A stretch of DNA of 64,000 nucleotides from Phylloscopus collybita (taxonomy: Eukaryota > Chordata > Aves > Passeriformes > Phylloscopidae). The stretch is from the NCBI GenBank assembly GCA_027886175.1, contig JAJNNQ010000006.1, positions 61,746,001 to 61,810,000 of the forward strand, read 5' to 3'. Positions 10,650-21,610 of the stretch are shown in pieces. Position 1 is the first letter of the stretch; each line of letters opens with the position of its first letter. Below the pieces are notes generated by a model. That model was given only the letters and a program-made list of their open reading frames with translations, did no database searches and was not told the origin of the DNA. The translations under genes and the position numbers were made by a program.

Positions 10650-11449
10650 GATCTTGGGTTGTGGAACCAGAAATGTGTATTCTATTTCATTTCCTGAAAG
10701 CAGTTGGGGAAATGTTCTTCTTCATCTCTTGTAACTCTGGGGTGAAGGGGGCAGATGCCTTCTGATAATGGGCCAGCTGTTCAAACCAGGTGGGGCAGGG
10801 TTTGTTATCTCTGTCACCACCCCTCCTCCCTCCAGGGGATCTCTGCTGCTGATGGGCCATGAAGGCTCACCAAGGACAGGACACATTCCATCATCCCAGT
10901 GGGAGATGCTCCACCCAGTGGGAGGAGCCAACCATTCCCACCTGGATAAAAACTGAGACTCAGGAACACCAGGGATCTGGTTCCACTGGATTCCTGGAGG
11001 GAGACTGGACCCTTCTCACCATCCCTGGACCCTTCTCACCATCCCTGGACCCTTCTCACCATCCCTGGACCCTTCTCACCATCCCTGGACCCTTTTCTCT
11101 CAGGATCATCTCTGCCCCACCAGAACCACCTCTGCCACTCCAGGAGGACTCACTGTGGGCTGCTCCCAACCCCCTGACCAACAGGGTGTCAGGTTGGAGC
11201 TCTGACTCTGTCAGGGTTCTCCAAAATTGTTGTTTGTTTGTTTGCTGGTTTGGTTGGGTGGTTTTGTTTTCTACTCCATTTGTATTGTTAATATTCCCAG
11301 CAAAGAACTGTTATTCCTATTCCTGAATCTTTGCCTGAAAGCCCTTGATTGCAAAATTATAATTTGGAGGGGGTGAGGGGTTTACATTCTCCATTCCAAG
11401 GGAAACTCCAGCTTTCCCTGGCAGACACCTGTCTGTCCAAACCAAGACA
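10650..11449 (+). mobile_element. Solo LTR, family A copy 2
   Basis: An 800-bp copy in the opposite orientation to most others. The left terminus is mutated (GATCTTGGG) and the right end is CCAAGACA. The flanks AGGTG and AAGTG are a 4/5 match, consistent with an aged duplication. Reading forward: GGATAAAAAC at about 10944-10953, then four 20-bp units (GGACCCTTCTCACCATCCCT) from 11007 to 11087, and AGCAAAGAA at about 11299 where other copies have AGTAAAGAA. Confidence 0.88.
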
Positions 11450-11660
11450 AAGTGTTAACGAGGTTCTGTTTGCCCTGCCCGTTCAAGACACAATTACAGC
11501 TGTGCTTGTAAGCCACGGGTGATACTGAGTCCGTTATTTTGTGGAAAAATGAAGGATCCTGGTTTAATTCCTCCTGATTTTTCCTCCAGGCACTTAAAAC
11601 CCCTTCCTCCTCTTCCAAGGACTTTCCTGACACTCTGGAAGAGATTATGCAAAACAGATT

Positions 11661-11929
11661 TTCATGGAATCATGGACTGGTTTGGGGTGGATTTTAAGGA
11701 TCATCCCATTCCACCTCCTGCCATGGCAGGGACACCTCCCACTGTCCCAGGCTGCTCCCAGCCCCAGTGTCCAGCCTGGCCTTGGGCACTGCCAGGGATC
11801 CAGGGGCAGCCACAGCTGCTCTGGGCACCCTGTGCCAGGGCCTGCCCACCCTGCCAGGGAACAATTCCTGATTCCCAAGATCCCAGACAGCCCTGCCCTG
11901 GGCACTGGGAAGCCATTCCCTGGGTGCTG
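11661..11929 (-). mobile_element. CR1 fragment, part 1 (interrupted)
   Basis: Antisense CR1 from GGAATCATGGACTGG to CCATTCCCTGGGTGCTG. The same CR1 resumes at 12432 with CTGTCCCTCTG, so the 502 bp between is an insertion. Confidence 0.92.
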
Positions 11930-12431
11930 TGATGCCTTGGGAAGGCTGAGCTGGAACAGAGACTGGACAGAGTTGGAGAATAAAGCAGATATTTATTAAA
12001 AGGCCTTCAAGGGTGCACCTTGGGCAGGACAAGAGCCTGGCCAGGGCTACACCCAAGGTGGACCCAAAATGGACCCAAAATGGGCAGAAAATGGTCACAA
12101 AATGGACACAAAATGGACACAAAATGGACCCCTGGTCACGAGGTCTCACACTTTGATCAGTTCTGGTCCATTTGCACATTGGGGTTGAATTGTCCAGTTC
12201 CAGCTGCAGGTTCTGCAGTCCCACCCTTCTTGTTTTCTCTCTGCAGCCACCCTTGTTTGTGCTCTGGGGCCTGAACACTTGTCCCAGCTGTGCTTGGGGT
12301 GCAGCAGGAGCAGGATTTGTTTTGTGTCCCTGCTCTGTGCAGAGCTGAGTGACCCTGAGTGTGAGGCTGAGAGCTGCAGCCCTGGGCAGCACAGAACCTG
12401 AAACACAACAAAGATAAAACTGAAGGCATCA
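11930..12431 (-). mobile_element. LTR-like insertion, family C copy 1
   Basis: A 502-bp block with inverted ends TGATGCCTT and AAGGCATCA inserted in a CR1. Read on the minus strand it ends with AATAAA (plus-strand TTTATT at 11992-11997) about 60 bp before the terminus, as expected for a retroviral U3-R-U5. About six 11-bp units (TGGACMCAAAA) lie at 12059-12124. Only CTG is clearly duplicated at the junctions (left 11927-11929, right 12432-12434). That is shorter than a normal retroviral duplication, so the LTR assignment is probable, not certain. A second copy at 63178-63735 is nearly identical. Confidence 0.75.
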
Positions 12432-12545
12432 CTGTCCCTCTGCCCCTTGTCCCCAGTCCCTCTGCAGCTCTCCTGGAGCCCCTTCAGCCCTGCCAGGGGC
12501 TCTGAGCTCTCCCTGGAGCTTCTCCTCTCCAGGCTGAACATCCAG
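12432..12545 (-). mobile_element. CR1 fragment, part 2
   Basis: Continuation of the interrupted antisense CR1 (CTGTCCCTCTGCCCC, CTCCTGGAGCCCCTTCAG, CTTCTCCTCTCCAGGCTGAA). It is 5'-truncated at about 12545. Confidence 0.88.
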
Positions 12546-13840
12546 GTGGGCCAGAATCCCATTGTAGAGCACAGGTCCCTATTTCCATCCTGGAGAACTC
12601 CTAAACTCCAGAGCTTCACAACAACAAAAACGAGGAAAATCAGCTTGGCCCAAAGCCCTTATTGCTTAATTGGCCTGTTAATTACCTAAATCCCTTTATC
12701 CATGAGGAATATCCCAATTCCCTCACTTTTGTGGGGTTTAACTGTGAAAGTTTTATAATTTGGAAGATCCTGTTTAAAATTAAAATGAAAATGAGCTGAG
12801 TTTTCAGGGAATTGTCCCATGTTTAGAGATGTTTGTGTGTCCTGCTGAGCTGCTGTTTAGGAGAATGATTTGCTGTCTCCAATGCCAAATAAAACTGCTA
12901 TTTCTTATCTCTGATGAGGATTAATTAAAATAAATCAATTTAAAAATCCCATTTTTCACCCTGCTCTTTCCCTACAACCAAAAATTATTTAAAATGTAAT
13001 TATTTTATGCAAAGCATTGCTGTAAGATATAAAGACTGTAAATAATAATACCCCCAAAAAATCAAATTTTCAAAGACTTTTCCATTTTCTAAGCTTCCTC
13101 CTTTTGCTGATTTCTTGGAATCCACTTTATGTTTTCCTTAGGGGAGGAAATTCAAGATATATTTGAAATTTCCAAAGCCTTCTGTCACCCTAATTTATAA
13201 AATACCATTTGATTTTCTTAAAATCATTACAGACATCAATGATACCAATCATAATCCACTGGGTTAATTACATAAATGGCAGCATAAGTTAATTTTTTAA
13301 TGAAATTTTTATCCAATTCTTTTAAGGAAACCACACTTATTCTCACTGCAAGCTTTTGAAACAAACTTGACAGAAATTTCCAAGATATTCAATTCCCCCA
13401 AAAATCCATGGTTGGCAGTGAAGGAGACTCTTGGATTAATGTGAATTACTCCAGGGGATTATCAAGCACCAGAGAAACCACCCCCCAAAAAAAAGATGGA
13501 TCAGAGAAAACAATTCTTTCTCTGTTTTGGAGAATAAAAACCACTTCTTTGTGTCTCTCTGTAATTCTCTTTTTTTTTTTAGACAGAGCAGAATATTCCC
13601 AAATGTTCCTGTGCTTGAAAAGCTCCTTTTGGATTCCAGCAGCAACATATCAATGTTTTCCATTGTTTCTCTTGGAGTGGGAAGGAAATTCAGTTATTCC
13701 CAGGGAGCTGGGTTAATTCTGGGATGGCACAAGAGATTCCTTGGTTCCCCTCCCTCCTGCTCCTTTTCTTGGGATTGCTGAGGCCTCCTGGGCAGAGTGT
13801 CCAACTTGGATTAGGGCGTGGAATCCTTGTGGAAAAAACC
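12546..13840. other. AT-rich non-coding stretch
   Basis: Markedly more AT-rich than its surroundings between about 12700 and 13400. No mobile element or gene was recognised. Confidence 0.5.
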
Positions 13841-13918
13841 AAAATAAAATAAAATAAAATAAAATAAAATAAAATAAAATAAAATAAAATAAAATAAAAT
13901 AAAATAAAATAAAATAAA
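13841..13918. repeat. (AAAAT)n pentanucleotide array
   Basis: About 15 essentially perfect AAAAT units. Confidence 0.97.
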
Positions 13919-14029
13919 TATCAGAAAATTAGTAGACCAGGCCTAATTCCAAAATCATCAGATCTAAAAAGTCCTTAATTAAGCCAGGACAGAGTTGAAG
14001 TGTCTGGAACTGAGGCTGTGCTTATCCCA

Positions 14030-14605
14030 GTGATGGAAATCTCCTCTAGGGATGTTTGGGAATCTCCACTAGGGATGTCTGGGAATATTCTCAAGAGGTG
14101 GTTGGGAATCTCCTCAAGTGGTGATTGAGAAACTCCTCAAATGGTGGTCGGGAATCTCCTCCAGGGATGTTTGGGAATCTCCTCAAGAGGTGACTGGAAT
14201 TCTCCTCAAGATGATTTGGAATCTCCTCAAGAGTTGATTGGGAATTACCTCAAGAGATGTTTGGAAATCTCCTCCAGGGATGTTTGGAAATCTCAAGTGG
14301 TGACTGGGAATCTCCTCAAGGGATATTTGGGAATCTCCTCCAGGGCTGGTTGGGAATGTCCCCAAGTGGTGGTTGGAAGTCTCCTCAAGATGATTGGGAA
14401 TCTCTTCAAGAGGTGGTTGGAAAAGCACCTCAAGAGATGTTTGGGAATCTCCTCCAGGGATATTTGGGAATCTCCTCAAGAGGTGATTGGGAATGTCCTC
14501 CGGGGATGTTTGGAAATCTCAAGTGGTGACTGGGAATCTCCTCAAGGGATATTTGGGATTCTCCTCCAGGGTTGGTTGGGAATCTCCCCAAGGAATGTTT
14601 ATCCC
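14030..14605. repeat. Minisatellite, about 24-28 bp unit
   Basis: More than 20 variable units built around GGGAATCTCCTCAAG plus a variable tail (AGGTGATTG, GGATGTTTG, AGGTGGTTG). A longer block at about 14263-14345 recurs at about 14503-14585, showing higher-order duplication. It opens frames on both strands encoding repetitive peptides that do not resemble a known protein. Confidence 0.95.
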
Positions 14606-14902
14606 AGTGGGAGTTTCTAAACGTGGGAAGTTCTTCCGAACAGGTAAACAGAGAGGAACGTTTGGATGAGCCCAGGAGAGGTTTGGCAGCTGCTTTGGAA
14701 CAACAAATCCAACTCTGAATATTCCCTCGGCACAACCTGGAGCTCCTTTGAGTTATTCCAGTGGCCACTTGGAATTTCTAGGAATTATGAAGAGGCTCCT
14801 TGTTATGTTTGACGAGGGGCCTGTTTAAATATTGGGATGTTGTTCCTGACTGGGAGAGGGGAAACAGCACAAAATCCCAGAATGGGATCGGGAACAACCC
14901 TT

Positions 14903-14965
14903 CATGCCCTTCATTCCCTTCATTCCCTTCATTCCCTTCATTCCCTTCATTCCTTCCATTCCCTG
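14903..14965. repeat. 9-bp CATTCCCTT array
   Basis: About six units of CATTCCCTT with decay at the right end. The in-frame translation is a run of Phe-Ile-Pro. Confidence 0.9.
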
Positions 14966-16035
14966 CATTCCCATGGATAATGCTGGTTTAGCTTCCAGGC
15001 CTGTTTTCCTTGCATTGTCAGGAACTGAGGATGCTCAGCAGCAGTTTTATGAAATGAAGTTAACAGAGCCTTTTTTTTTTATTGTTTTGTTTTAGTGATG
15101 TTGCAATTTCCCCCCCCCATCCTTGGACAAATGCACCAAAGAATTTTTTCCTAGTGGGACAGGATAATTCCATGCAGGAGCTGTGTTCCGGAGGAAAAGT
15201 CGAGCCCAGAGTTTTATATGAGGCAGCTGGACTGGTAAAATGACAAAATGTGAGATAAACATAATGAGTTTTGCCCACAAATGATGTTCATTTGTACATA
15301 AAAATACTGGATTTCCTAGGAGTTTTGTCCAGGCACAAAATCAGGCTAAAAAAAAAAAAAAAACCTAAAAGGAATTTCAGAGTCTTTTATTTCCTTTAAA
15401 GGCTCACAATTAGCCCATTTACCTAAACAAAAATATCCTTACCAGGCCCCCATCCCTTCCATTCCAGTTTTTAACCCTTGTGCTGCTTCCCTGGGCTACT
15501 CCAAGAAAAAGAAATAAAATCCAGGAGTGAAACTGGTTTTTTTGTGTGTTTTTCTCTCTATTTTTCCTTTTCTTCTGGTGTTAAAAACCCCCCAGGTTGC
15601 CTCCAGCAACAAAAGGCAGGCTTTGGCAGGTTAGTCCTAGTTAAGGGCATATGGCTCCTTATTCCCTGTGGAATTCAGCCAGAAGTCAGCCAGAAAATCC
15701 AGATTCCCCTAATTAACGACAGCCAAACGTTTGGCTAAAAAAATCACGAGGGCTTTTTGCTGTTGTTTGTTTGTTTAGTGTTGGCTTTGCTTGGCTTTCT
15801 ACCCATTTATCCCTCTTTATTTTTAAAGGAAAAAAAAAAAAAAAGCAAGGAAAAAGCCCACATCACTCTGGGATTGATGGAGCAAATTATGTTGCAATTA
15901 TCCTAACGCTGTCCTTGTGATTTTTTTTGGGGGGGGGGAATGTTTGGTTTTTACTATGACCCTCCTTGCATTTGCCACAGATTTCAAGAAGAATTGAAAT
16001 AAATTTTGTTGATTATAAATCATCCTCTGAAGAGT
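14966..16035. other. No recognised feature
   Basis: Contains homopolymer runs (T at 15070-15080, C at 15111-15118, A at 15348-15363 and 15831-15844). No element was identified. Confidence 0.45.
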
Positions 16036-16067
<32 letters not shown>

Positions 16068-16077
16068 TTTTCTTTTT

Positions 16078-16108
<31 letters not shown>

Positions 16109-16109
16109 G
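16036..16109. repeat. T-rich tract with regular C interruptions
   Basis: Runs of 8-20 T separated by single C, about 74 bp. Reverse-complemented it could be the decayed poly(A) tail of a retrocopy, but no parent sequence is recognisable next to it. Confidence 0.9.
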
Positions 16110-16379
16110 AGGGAAGCCAAACCACTCCTAGAAGGTCCAGAGGAGGCCACAAAATTTGGGCTCCCACTGGGAAGGCTGGAGCACTTCTAATAAAGAATAA
16201 ATGGGAGAGTTGGGGTTGGAAAAGAAGAGGCTCCAGGGAGACCTTCTGCACTTCCCAAATGTGAAGGATGTTCCTAAAAAAAGATGGACACAGACATTTT
16301 CCCGAGGTCTGGACTGACAAAGAGCAGATTTAAATTGGACATGAGCAAGACATTTTTTGGGATGAGAATGGAGAGACAC

Positions 16380-16550
16380 TGGAACAGTTCCAGCTGTGGC
16401 TGCCCCTGGATCCCTGGCAGTGCCCAAGGCCAGGTTGGACACTGGGGCTGGGAGCAGCCTGGGACAGTGGGAGGTGTTCTTATCCATGGCTGGGGTGGAA
16501 TAAAAGGCTATTTGAAGGTCTTTTCCAAACTAAACAACTCCATGAATCTG
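16380..16550 (+). mobile_element. CR1 3' fragment
   Basis: Sense CR1 with CAGCTGTGGCTGCCCCTGG, GTGCCCAAGGCCAGGTTGG and GGGACAGTGGGAGGTG, then a diverged 3' end (GGTCTTTTCCAAAC). The first part of the usual 3' module is missing. Confidence 0.85.
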
Positions 16551-17612
16551 GGACAAACCATCCCAAAAAAACAGAGTCTCCCTGGGACTGCCAGAAAAAA
16601 AGGGAACACGAAAGGTTGGGATTGTGACCAAGAGAAGCAGCTGGGAGGGATTTTGGCAGCCCTGATCTGCTCCATTACCTTGGACATGGAGAAATCCTGA
16701 TTTTCCCCTTCCCTCTCCTGTCAGTCTTGCTCCAGGTGATCCCTTTCCCTCTCTCTCCAGGCAGCAGGACACAGGTGACTACCAGGGAAAAGCAGGAGCA
16801 GGTGGAAAGCTCTGGAATGTGCAGGGAGCTCCAAACCATGGCTGGGAAGCTTCCTCCACACCCCAGTGGCAAAGAAACCCCCCAAACTGCTTCATCAGAG
16901 CCTGCAAGGATGGAGCTGAGCCCATCTGAACACACCCCCCCACCTGGAAACATCATTCCCTGCTGGAATTCCCTTCTGTACCATCCCTCTTCCTCCTGAG
17001 TGACCTCCTCTTCCTCCCAGTGTGCCAGAACCAGCATCCCAAGGGGCCAGGAATGATTCAGCAAATCAGGCAGCGCAGATTCCCAGCTCCTTGTTGGATG
17101 TGGAGAGCAAACGTTATTCACATTCCCAGAAGCTCATTAAAAAATAATAAAAAAAAAGGCTAAATCAAGATGTTGCTGGGCTTTATTTTCACTTTGTTGC
17201 TTCCAAAGGCTTAACAAGAAACTCTTGGTTTCCTTAGGGATGATTCACTCAGACTTTGGAGGTTCTGGAAGGGACAGAGGCAGCAGCAGTGATTTGTGAG
17301 CTCTGGAAGGGAGAGGCAGCAGTGGAGTCCTGATCCCAGCCTGGAACGCTCCTAATAAATAATCCTGAGCTCCAAGCCAGGTCCCAGGAGCTCTCCCAAG
17401 CTCTCCCTCCACAGCAACCTCAGAGGCCCTGGAAGAACCTGGCCAGCTCAGCTCTCCCTGCCCTCCTCCACAGCCTGGCTGCCAGTGCTCAGCAACAAAC
17501 CCCTAAATCCCTGTCCTTCTTCTCTTCCCATAATAAACCCCTAAATCCCTGTCCTCTTCCTGGGACAAACCTCTAAATCCTTGTCCTCTTCCCATAAGAA
17601 ACCTCAATCCCT
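16551..17612. other. No recognised feature
   Basis: Two similar phrases (AAACCCCTAAATCCCTGTCC) at about 17498 and 17534 form a short local duplication. Nothing else was named. Confidence 0.4.
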
Positions 17613-17698
17613 GCCTCCTCTCCTCTCCTCTCCTCTCCTCTCCTCTCCTCTCCTCTCCTCTCCTCTCCTCTCCTCTCCTCTCCTCTCCTCTCCTCTCC
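17613..17698. repeat. (CTCCT)n pentanucleotide array
   Basis: About 16 perfect CTCCT units, a homopyrimidine strand with mirror symmetry. Confidence 0.97.
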
Positions 17699-17715
17699 CA
17701 GGTGGCAAAAGTGGG

Positions 17716-17812
17716 AATCATGGAACAGTTTGGGTTACAAGGACCCTTAAAGATCATCTCATTCCATCCTTGCCATGGGCAGGGACACCTTCCACTGTCC
17801 CAGATTTATTTG
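17716..17812 (-). mobile_element. CR1 3' fragment
   Basis: Antisense tip GGAATCATGGAACAGTTTGG through CACCTTCCACTGTCCCAG, then an abrupt change to unrelated sequence. Confidence 0.82.
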
Positions 17813-18329
17813 TTTATAATTTTTACCTCTTTTATTCTCTTGTAATTGCTGAGGACATCAGTTTGGAGAATTCTGGTGGGGCCTGGTGGATCCTGGGAGT
17901 GTGATGGTGGCCCCACATTCCAAAGGATCTTTGAGTGCCTGGAAAACCTGCACCTGCCATTTTATTATGTGATTTTTTTAAAGCCTAATTAAAAGAGCTC
18001 CAGGAGCACTTGGACAGGGTGGGATAATAATCCCCTAAATCCCTGTTCCTTTCCCTCCATTCCTGCTTGTGTTCCTGCCTCGAGCACCTCCCTGTGTCCC
18101 TCCAGCCCATCCTGGGTCAGCAGCTCCTGTCAGGACAGGGGTGACAGCAAAGTGTCCCTCAGAGGGGCCTGGCTGGGGACCTGCTGAGCTCATCTGCTCC
18201 CAACCCCTCGGCTTGACATCCAGGAGGGATTTTCTCCCTAAAAAGCAGGAATTTGGGGGTGGTTCCACTCCTCTGTCCCAGCAAAGGCTGTGCCCTTCTC
18301 AGTAGGATCTGGGCATTTCTCCCATACCC

Positions 18330-18412
18330 AGCTCCAGGCTGGGGTGGAAGTGGATGATTATTAAGGCTCTTTCCAACCCAAATCATTCTGAGATTCTCTG
18401 ATTCTACTTCCC
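18330..18412 (+). mobile_element. CR1 3' tip
   Basis: GGCTCTTTCCAACCCAAATC followed by ATTCTGAGATTCTCTGATTC, the CR1 terminal direct repeat. Only the last 80 bp or so is recognisable. Confidence 0.78.
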
Positions 18413-18509
18413 CGATGCATCCTGACATCCTTCTATTTCCTCCATGTTTCCACATGGATGGGGAAGGAATTTTTATTTGGGCATGGACGGGACAAGGGGG
18501 AATTTTAAA

Positions 18510-18737
18510 CTGCCAGAGGGCAGGACTGGATGGGATTTCAGGAAGGAATTGTTCCCTGGGATGGTGGAGAGGGGCTGGGATGGAATTCCCAGAGAAGCTG
18601 TGGCTGCCCCTGGATCCCTGGCAGTGCCCAAGGCCAGGCTGGACACTGGGAGCAGCCTGGGACAGTGGGAGGTGTCCCTGGAGGTGACACTGGGTGGGCT
18701 TTGAGATCCCTTCCAATCCAAACCATTCAATGATTCC
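18510..18737 (+). mobile_element. CR1 3' fragment
   Basis: Sense CR1 with GGAATTGTTCCCTGGGATGG, AAGCTGTGGCTGCCCCTGG and GAGATCCCTTCCAATCC, ending CAATGATTCC. It carries a short deletion (ACACTGGGAGCAGCC) relative to neighbouring copies. Confidence 0.88.
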
Positions 18738-19989
18738 AACCTCAGTGATGCTGGGATTCAGGGAGGAGATACATTGCTGTGCCCATCCATCCTCCAAGAC
18801 AATGCCTGTGGCCAACCAGGAACATGGAAATCCATCCCATCCCTGATTTCCAGCCCCTGACCCCAAGTTCCATCTCAACAAACCCCAACCCTCATCTCAG
18901 CCCCTCCATAACCCAGGGGGGGATCTGTGGGATATGGGGAGGGGGGAGCCCAAAGCAAACAAGTTATTCCTGCAGATTTGATGAAAGGTTCTTGGGCCAA
19001 AGGGTTTTGCCTGAAACCCAGGAATTTCTCCTTCCCTGCTCCAACTCCAACGCAGCCAATTGTGTGGTTTGTGCTGTTGCTGTGAACATTCTCTGGCTGT
19101 ACAAGAGCAGGGCTAATTACACTCTCACAGCCATACATTAATTAATAATCAACATAAATAACCATAAAAACATCACCCTTTGATGGCAAGGCTTGACCGA
19201 TTCCAACAGGGTTCGGCCCAATGGAGCATTCGAAGAATTTGGCCATAATCTGCTTTTTTCTGCCAACCTTTAAAGGATTTTTTTTTTCCCATGCTAAGCA
19301 TGTTTTTCTTCAAGAGATTATCCTCCTTCCAAGCCAATTAACTGCATTCCAACGAAAACAGGGAGAATCTGAAATAAATGATACCAGGCTGTTCGTAAAG
19401 AAAGAGCGAGGGGGGAATGAGAACACAATTGAGAGTCTGAAATTGCGGTCACTTAAATCAAACCCCTTCTGTGCACAGCTGAAAACATTTTCTCTCCTCA
19501 AACCCTGACATTTTACCACAGGAGAAGGAGCAAGGGCATTAAATCTTCCAGGGGTTTTCACTTGTTTGGGTTGCCAGAGTGGATCTGGTGTTGCCTCACG
19601 TTCTGAATGTTTTAAGAAATATGTTCATTACCCAATTCAGGGACAGAACAATCAGGGGAAAACAGAAAAAAAAAAAAAAAAAAAAAAAGGAGAGCACAAA
19701 ATATTCTGGGCTGGAAGGCACCCACAGGATCATTGAGAGGCAACTCTTGAGTAGAGAGAACAAATCCAGTCTTTTGTGGAATCAGAGCTGAATAAAGTGT
19801 AGGATAAACCTGCAGGAGTTGGGGAACAGTAGCTGAATGGGTCCCTCACCTTCCCAACACCTGAGCTGAACCCAAAAAACGACACTGGTGCTCTGGGACA
19901 AGGTGTTCACACAGCCATGACCCAGGAGCTGGGAGACCAGGAGAGGAGATCAGAACTTGTGTATTCCAAAAGGAATTTGGATATTCCAA
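18738..19989. other. Unannotated; poly(A) at 19664-19688
   Basis: An A run of about 25 lies at 19664-19688. A 20-bp phrase ATATTCCAAAA is repeated just before the next CR1 (19963 and 19980). No gene was recognised. Confidence 0.45.
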
Positions 19990-20185
19990 AAAATTCCTCC
20001 CTGGCAGGGTGGGCAGGCCCTGGCACAGGGTGCCCAGAGCAGCTGTGGCTGCCCCTGGATCCCTGGCAGTGCCCAAGGCCAGGCTGGACACTGGGGCTGG
20101 GAGCAGCCTGGGACAGTGGGAGGTGTCCATGCAGCCAGTGGAACTGGAGGAGCTTTAAGCTTTCTCCCAACCCATTCCATGATTC
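19990..20185 (+). mobile_element. CR1 3' fragment
   Basis: Sense CR1 beginning AATTCCTCCCTGGCAGGGTG and ending CATTCCATGATTCCATG. The last 60 bp before the tip is diverged. Confidence 0.88.
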
Positions 20186-21439
20186 CATGAACTCTCAGCC
20201 CAATGGGTCTGGCTTGCTTTGACAGCTGCTCCTGCTGGTGGCCCCACCAGAGGTGCTCCTGGTGTCCCCTCTGTGGGATGAGCAGCTGCCTCAGGAGTGA
20301 AATTCTCCAGGAAGCATCTCCCAGAGGAACTTGAGCCACAAAGAGAGTGAAAACCAGCCCAGTCTTGAGCACAGAGGAGAAAGAGGCCACTGAAAGCTCT
20401 CCCGGGCTTTTCCATGCACATCTGGTTGAGCACAAGGAAGATCCAGCTGGATTCCCTTCCCAAACCCAGCAGAGAGGAGCCACACTGAGCTGGGAACACC
20501 CTGGAGCTCTTCTCCAATGCTTTCCCATCTCCAGCATTCCCACAAAGCCAGGGCTGCCAGAATCCTTGGGAAATGAGAGCTCCTCTTTTCACCTGGAGCA
20601 AACCACCAGGTACGGAGCAGGTTTGGATATCAACACCCGGCTGTGTGGGCAACCCAGCTCTCAGGGTGGATTTTTGGGACTTCAAATTCCCACCCTCAAT
20701 GGAGACCTCTCTCCTGCATGGAAAGGCAGAGGCAGCTTCTCCTCCCCTGTCACATGGAACCACCAGGAGTTCTATTCCCATGTCCAAAGGCTGCATCCAC
20801 ACAGGGCTGAAAAAAGTTTTCCAAGCCTTTCTTAGGTCAAATCCCAGGCTGGTGTGTTCCACATCCATCCTGTGGGGAGCCCCTCTGGAAAGTGGAGGAT
20901 TCCTGCTGTTGTTATTTCTATTCCCTCAGCACTCTGGCCCAGGGTCCCTTTATTTTAGGAACTGTCCAAACAAATTCTTTCACCAGTCCTTCCCTCGGGG
21001 GCTCCCCAAATAGGAGAGCCTGAAATCCTCCAGGATTGTCTGGCCCTCCCACTTCCTCCGGAACATCTGCTTACATCAGGATTTATGAATGTGAGAAAAT
21101 AGCTGCAGTTCCTCCTCTATGAGCCCAGGGTGCCGAGCAGCTTTCCCTGCATTCATCCCTCATGCCCTGCTGGGGCTGCTCCCATGGAGCATTCCCTGTT
21201 CCAATCTCAGCTGGGGTGACCACCAGGGACTTCCTCACTGGAAGTCTCCTCCTTGTGGCTCTGCAAGGGGCTGACAGATGGAGCCATGCCAGGGTGAATC
21301 CCCAGTTCTGTGCAGGAATAAACTGCAAATCCTGGGGAAAACCAGAGCTGGAGGGACTTCTCCATCCTCCACGTCTCAGGTGTTTCACCTGCCTGCCAGC
21401 AAAAAGAAGGCACAGTGAGGAATGAGGGAACTTTCCCAT
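20186..21439. other. GC-rich unannotated stretch, open on both strands
   Basis: Frames of 146-237 codons overlap on both strands between 20155 and 21013. No domain, signal or splice pattern was recognised, and their mutual overlap argues for stop-poor DNA rather than a gene. Confidence 0.4.
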
Positions 21440-21565
21440 CCTTGGGGGTGCCCAAGGCCAGGTTGGATGGGGCTTGGAGCAACCTGGGATAGTGGAAGGT
21501 GTCCCTGTCCTTGGAATGATATAATCTTTAAAATCCCTCCCAGTCCAAACCATCCCACGATTCTC
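21440..21565 (+). mobile_element. CR1 3' fragment
   Basis: Sense CR1 of a different subfamily (GGATGGGGCTTGGAGCAACC, AGTGGAAGGTGTCCCTG), ending CATCCCACGATTCTC. Confidence 0.82.
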
Positions 21566-21610
21566 TAAGCTCTTCAAGACTAGAATTTTATTGGGGGATT
21601 TAAACCACCC

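Noticed and set aside
20155..21013. Overlapping frames of 146-237 codons on both strands
   Set aside because: Both strands are open together in GC-rich DNA, which points to stop-poor composition rather than exons.
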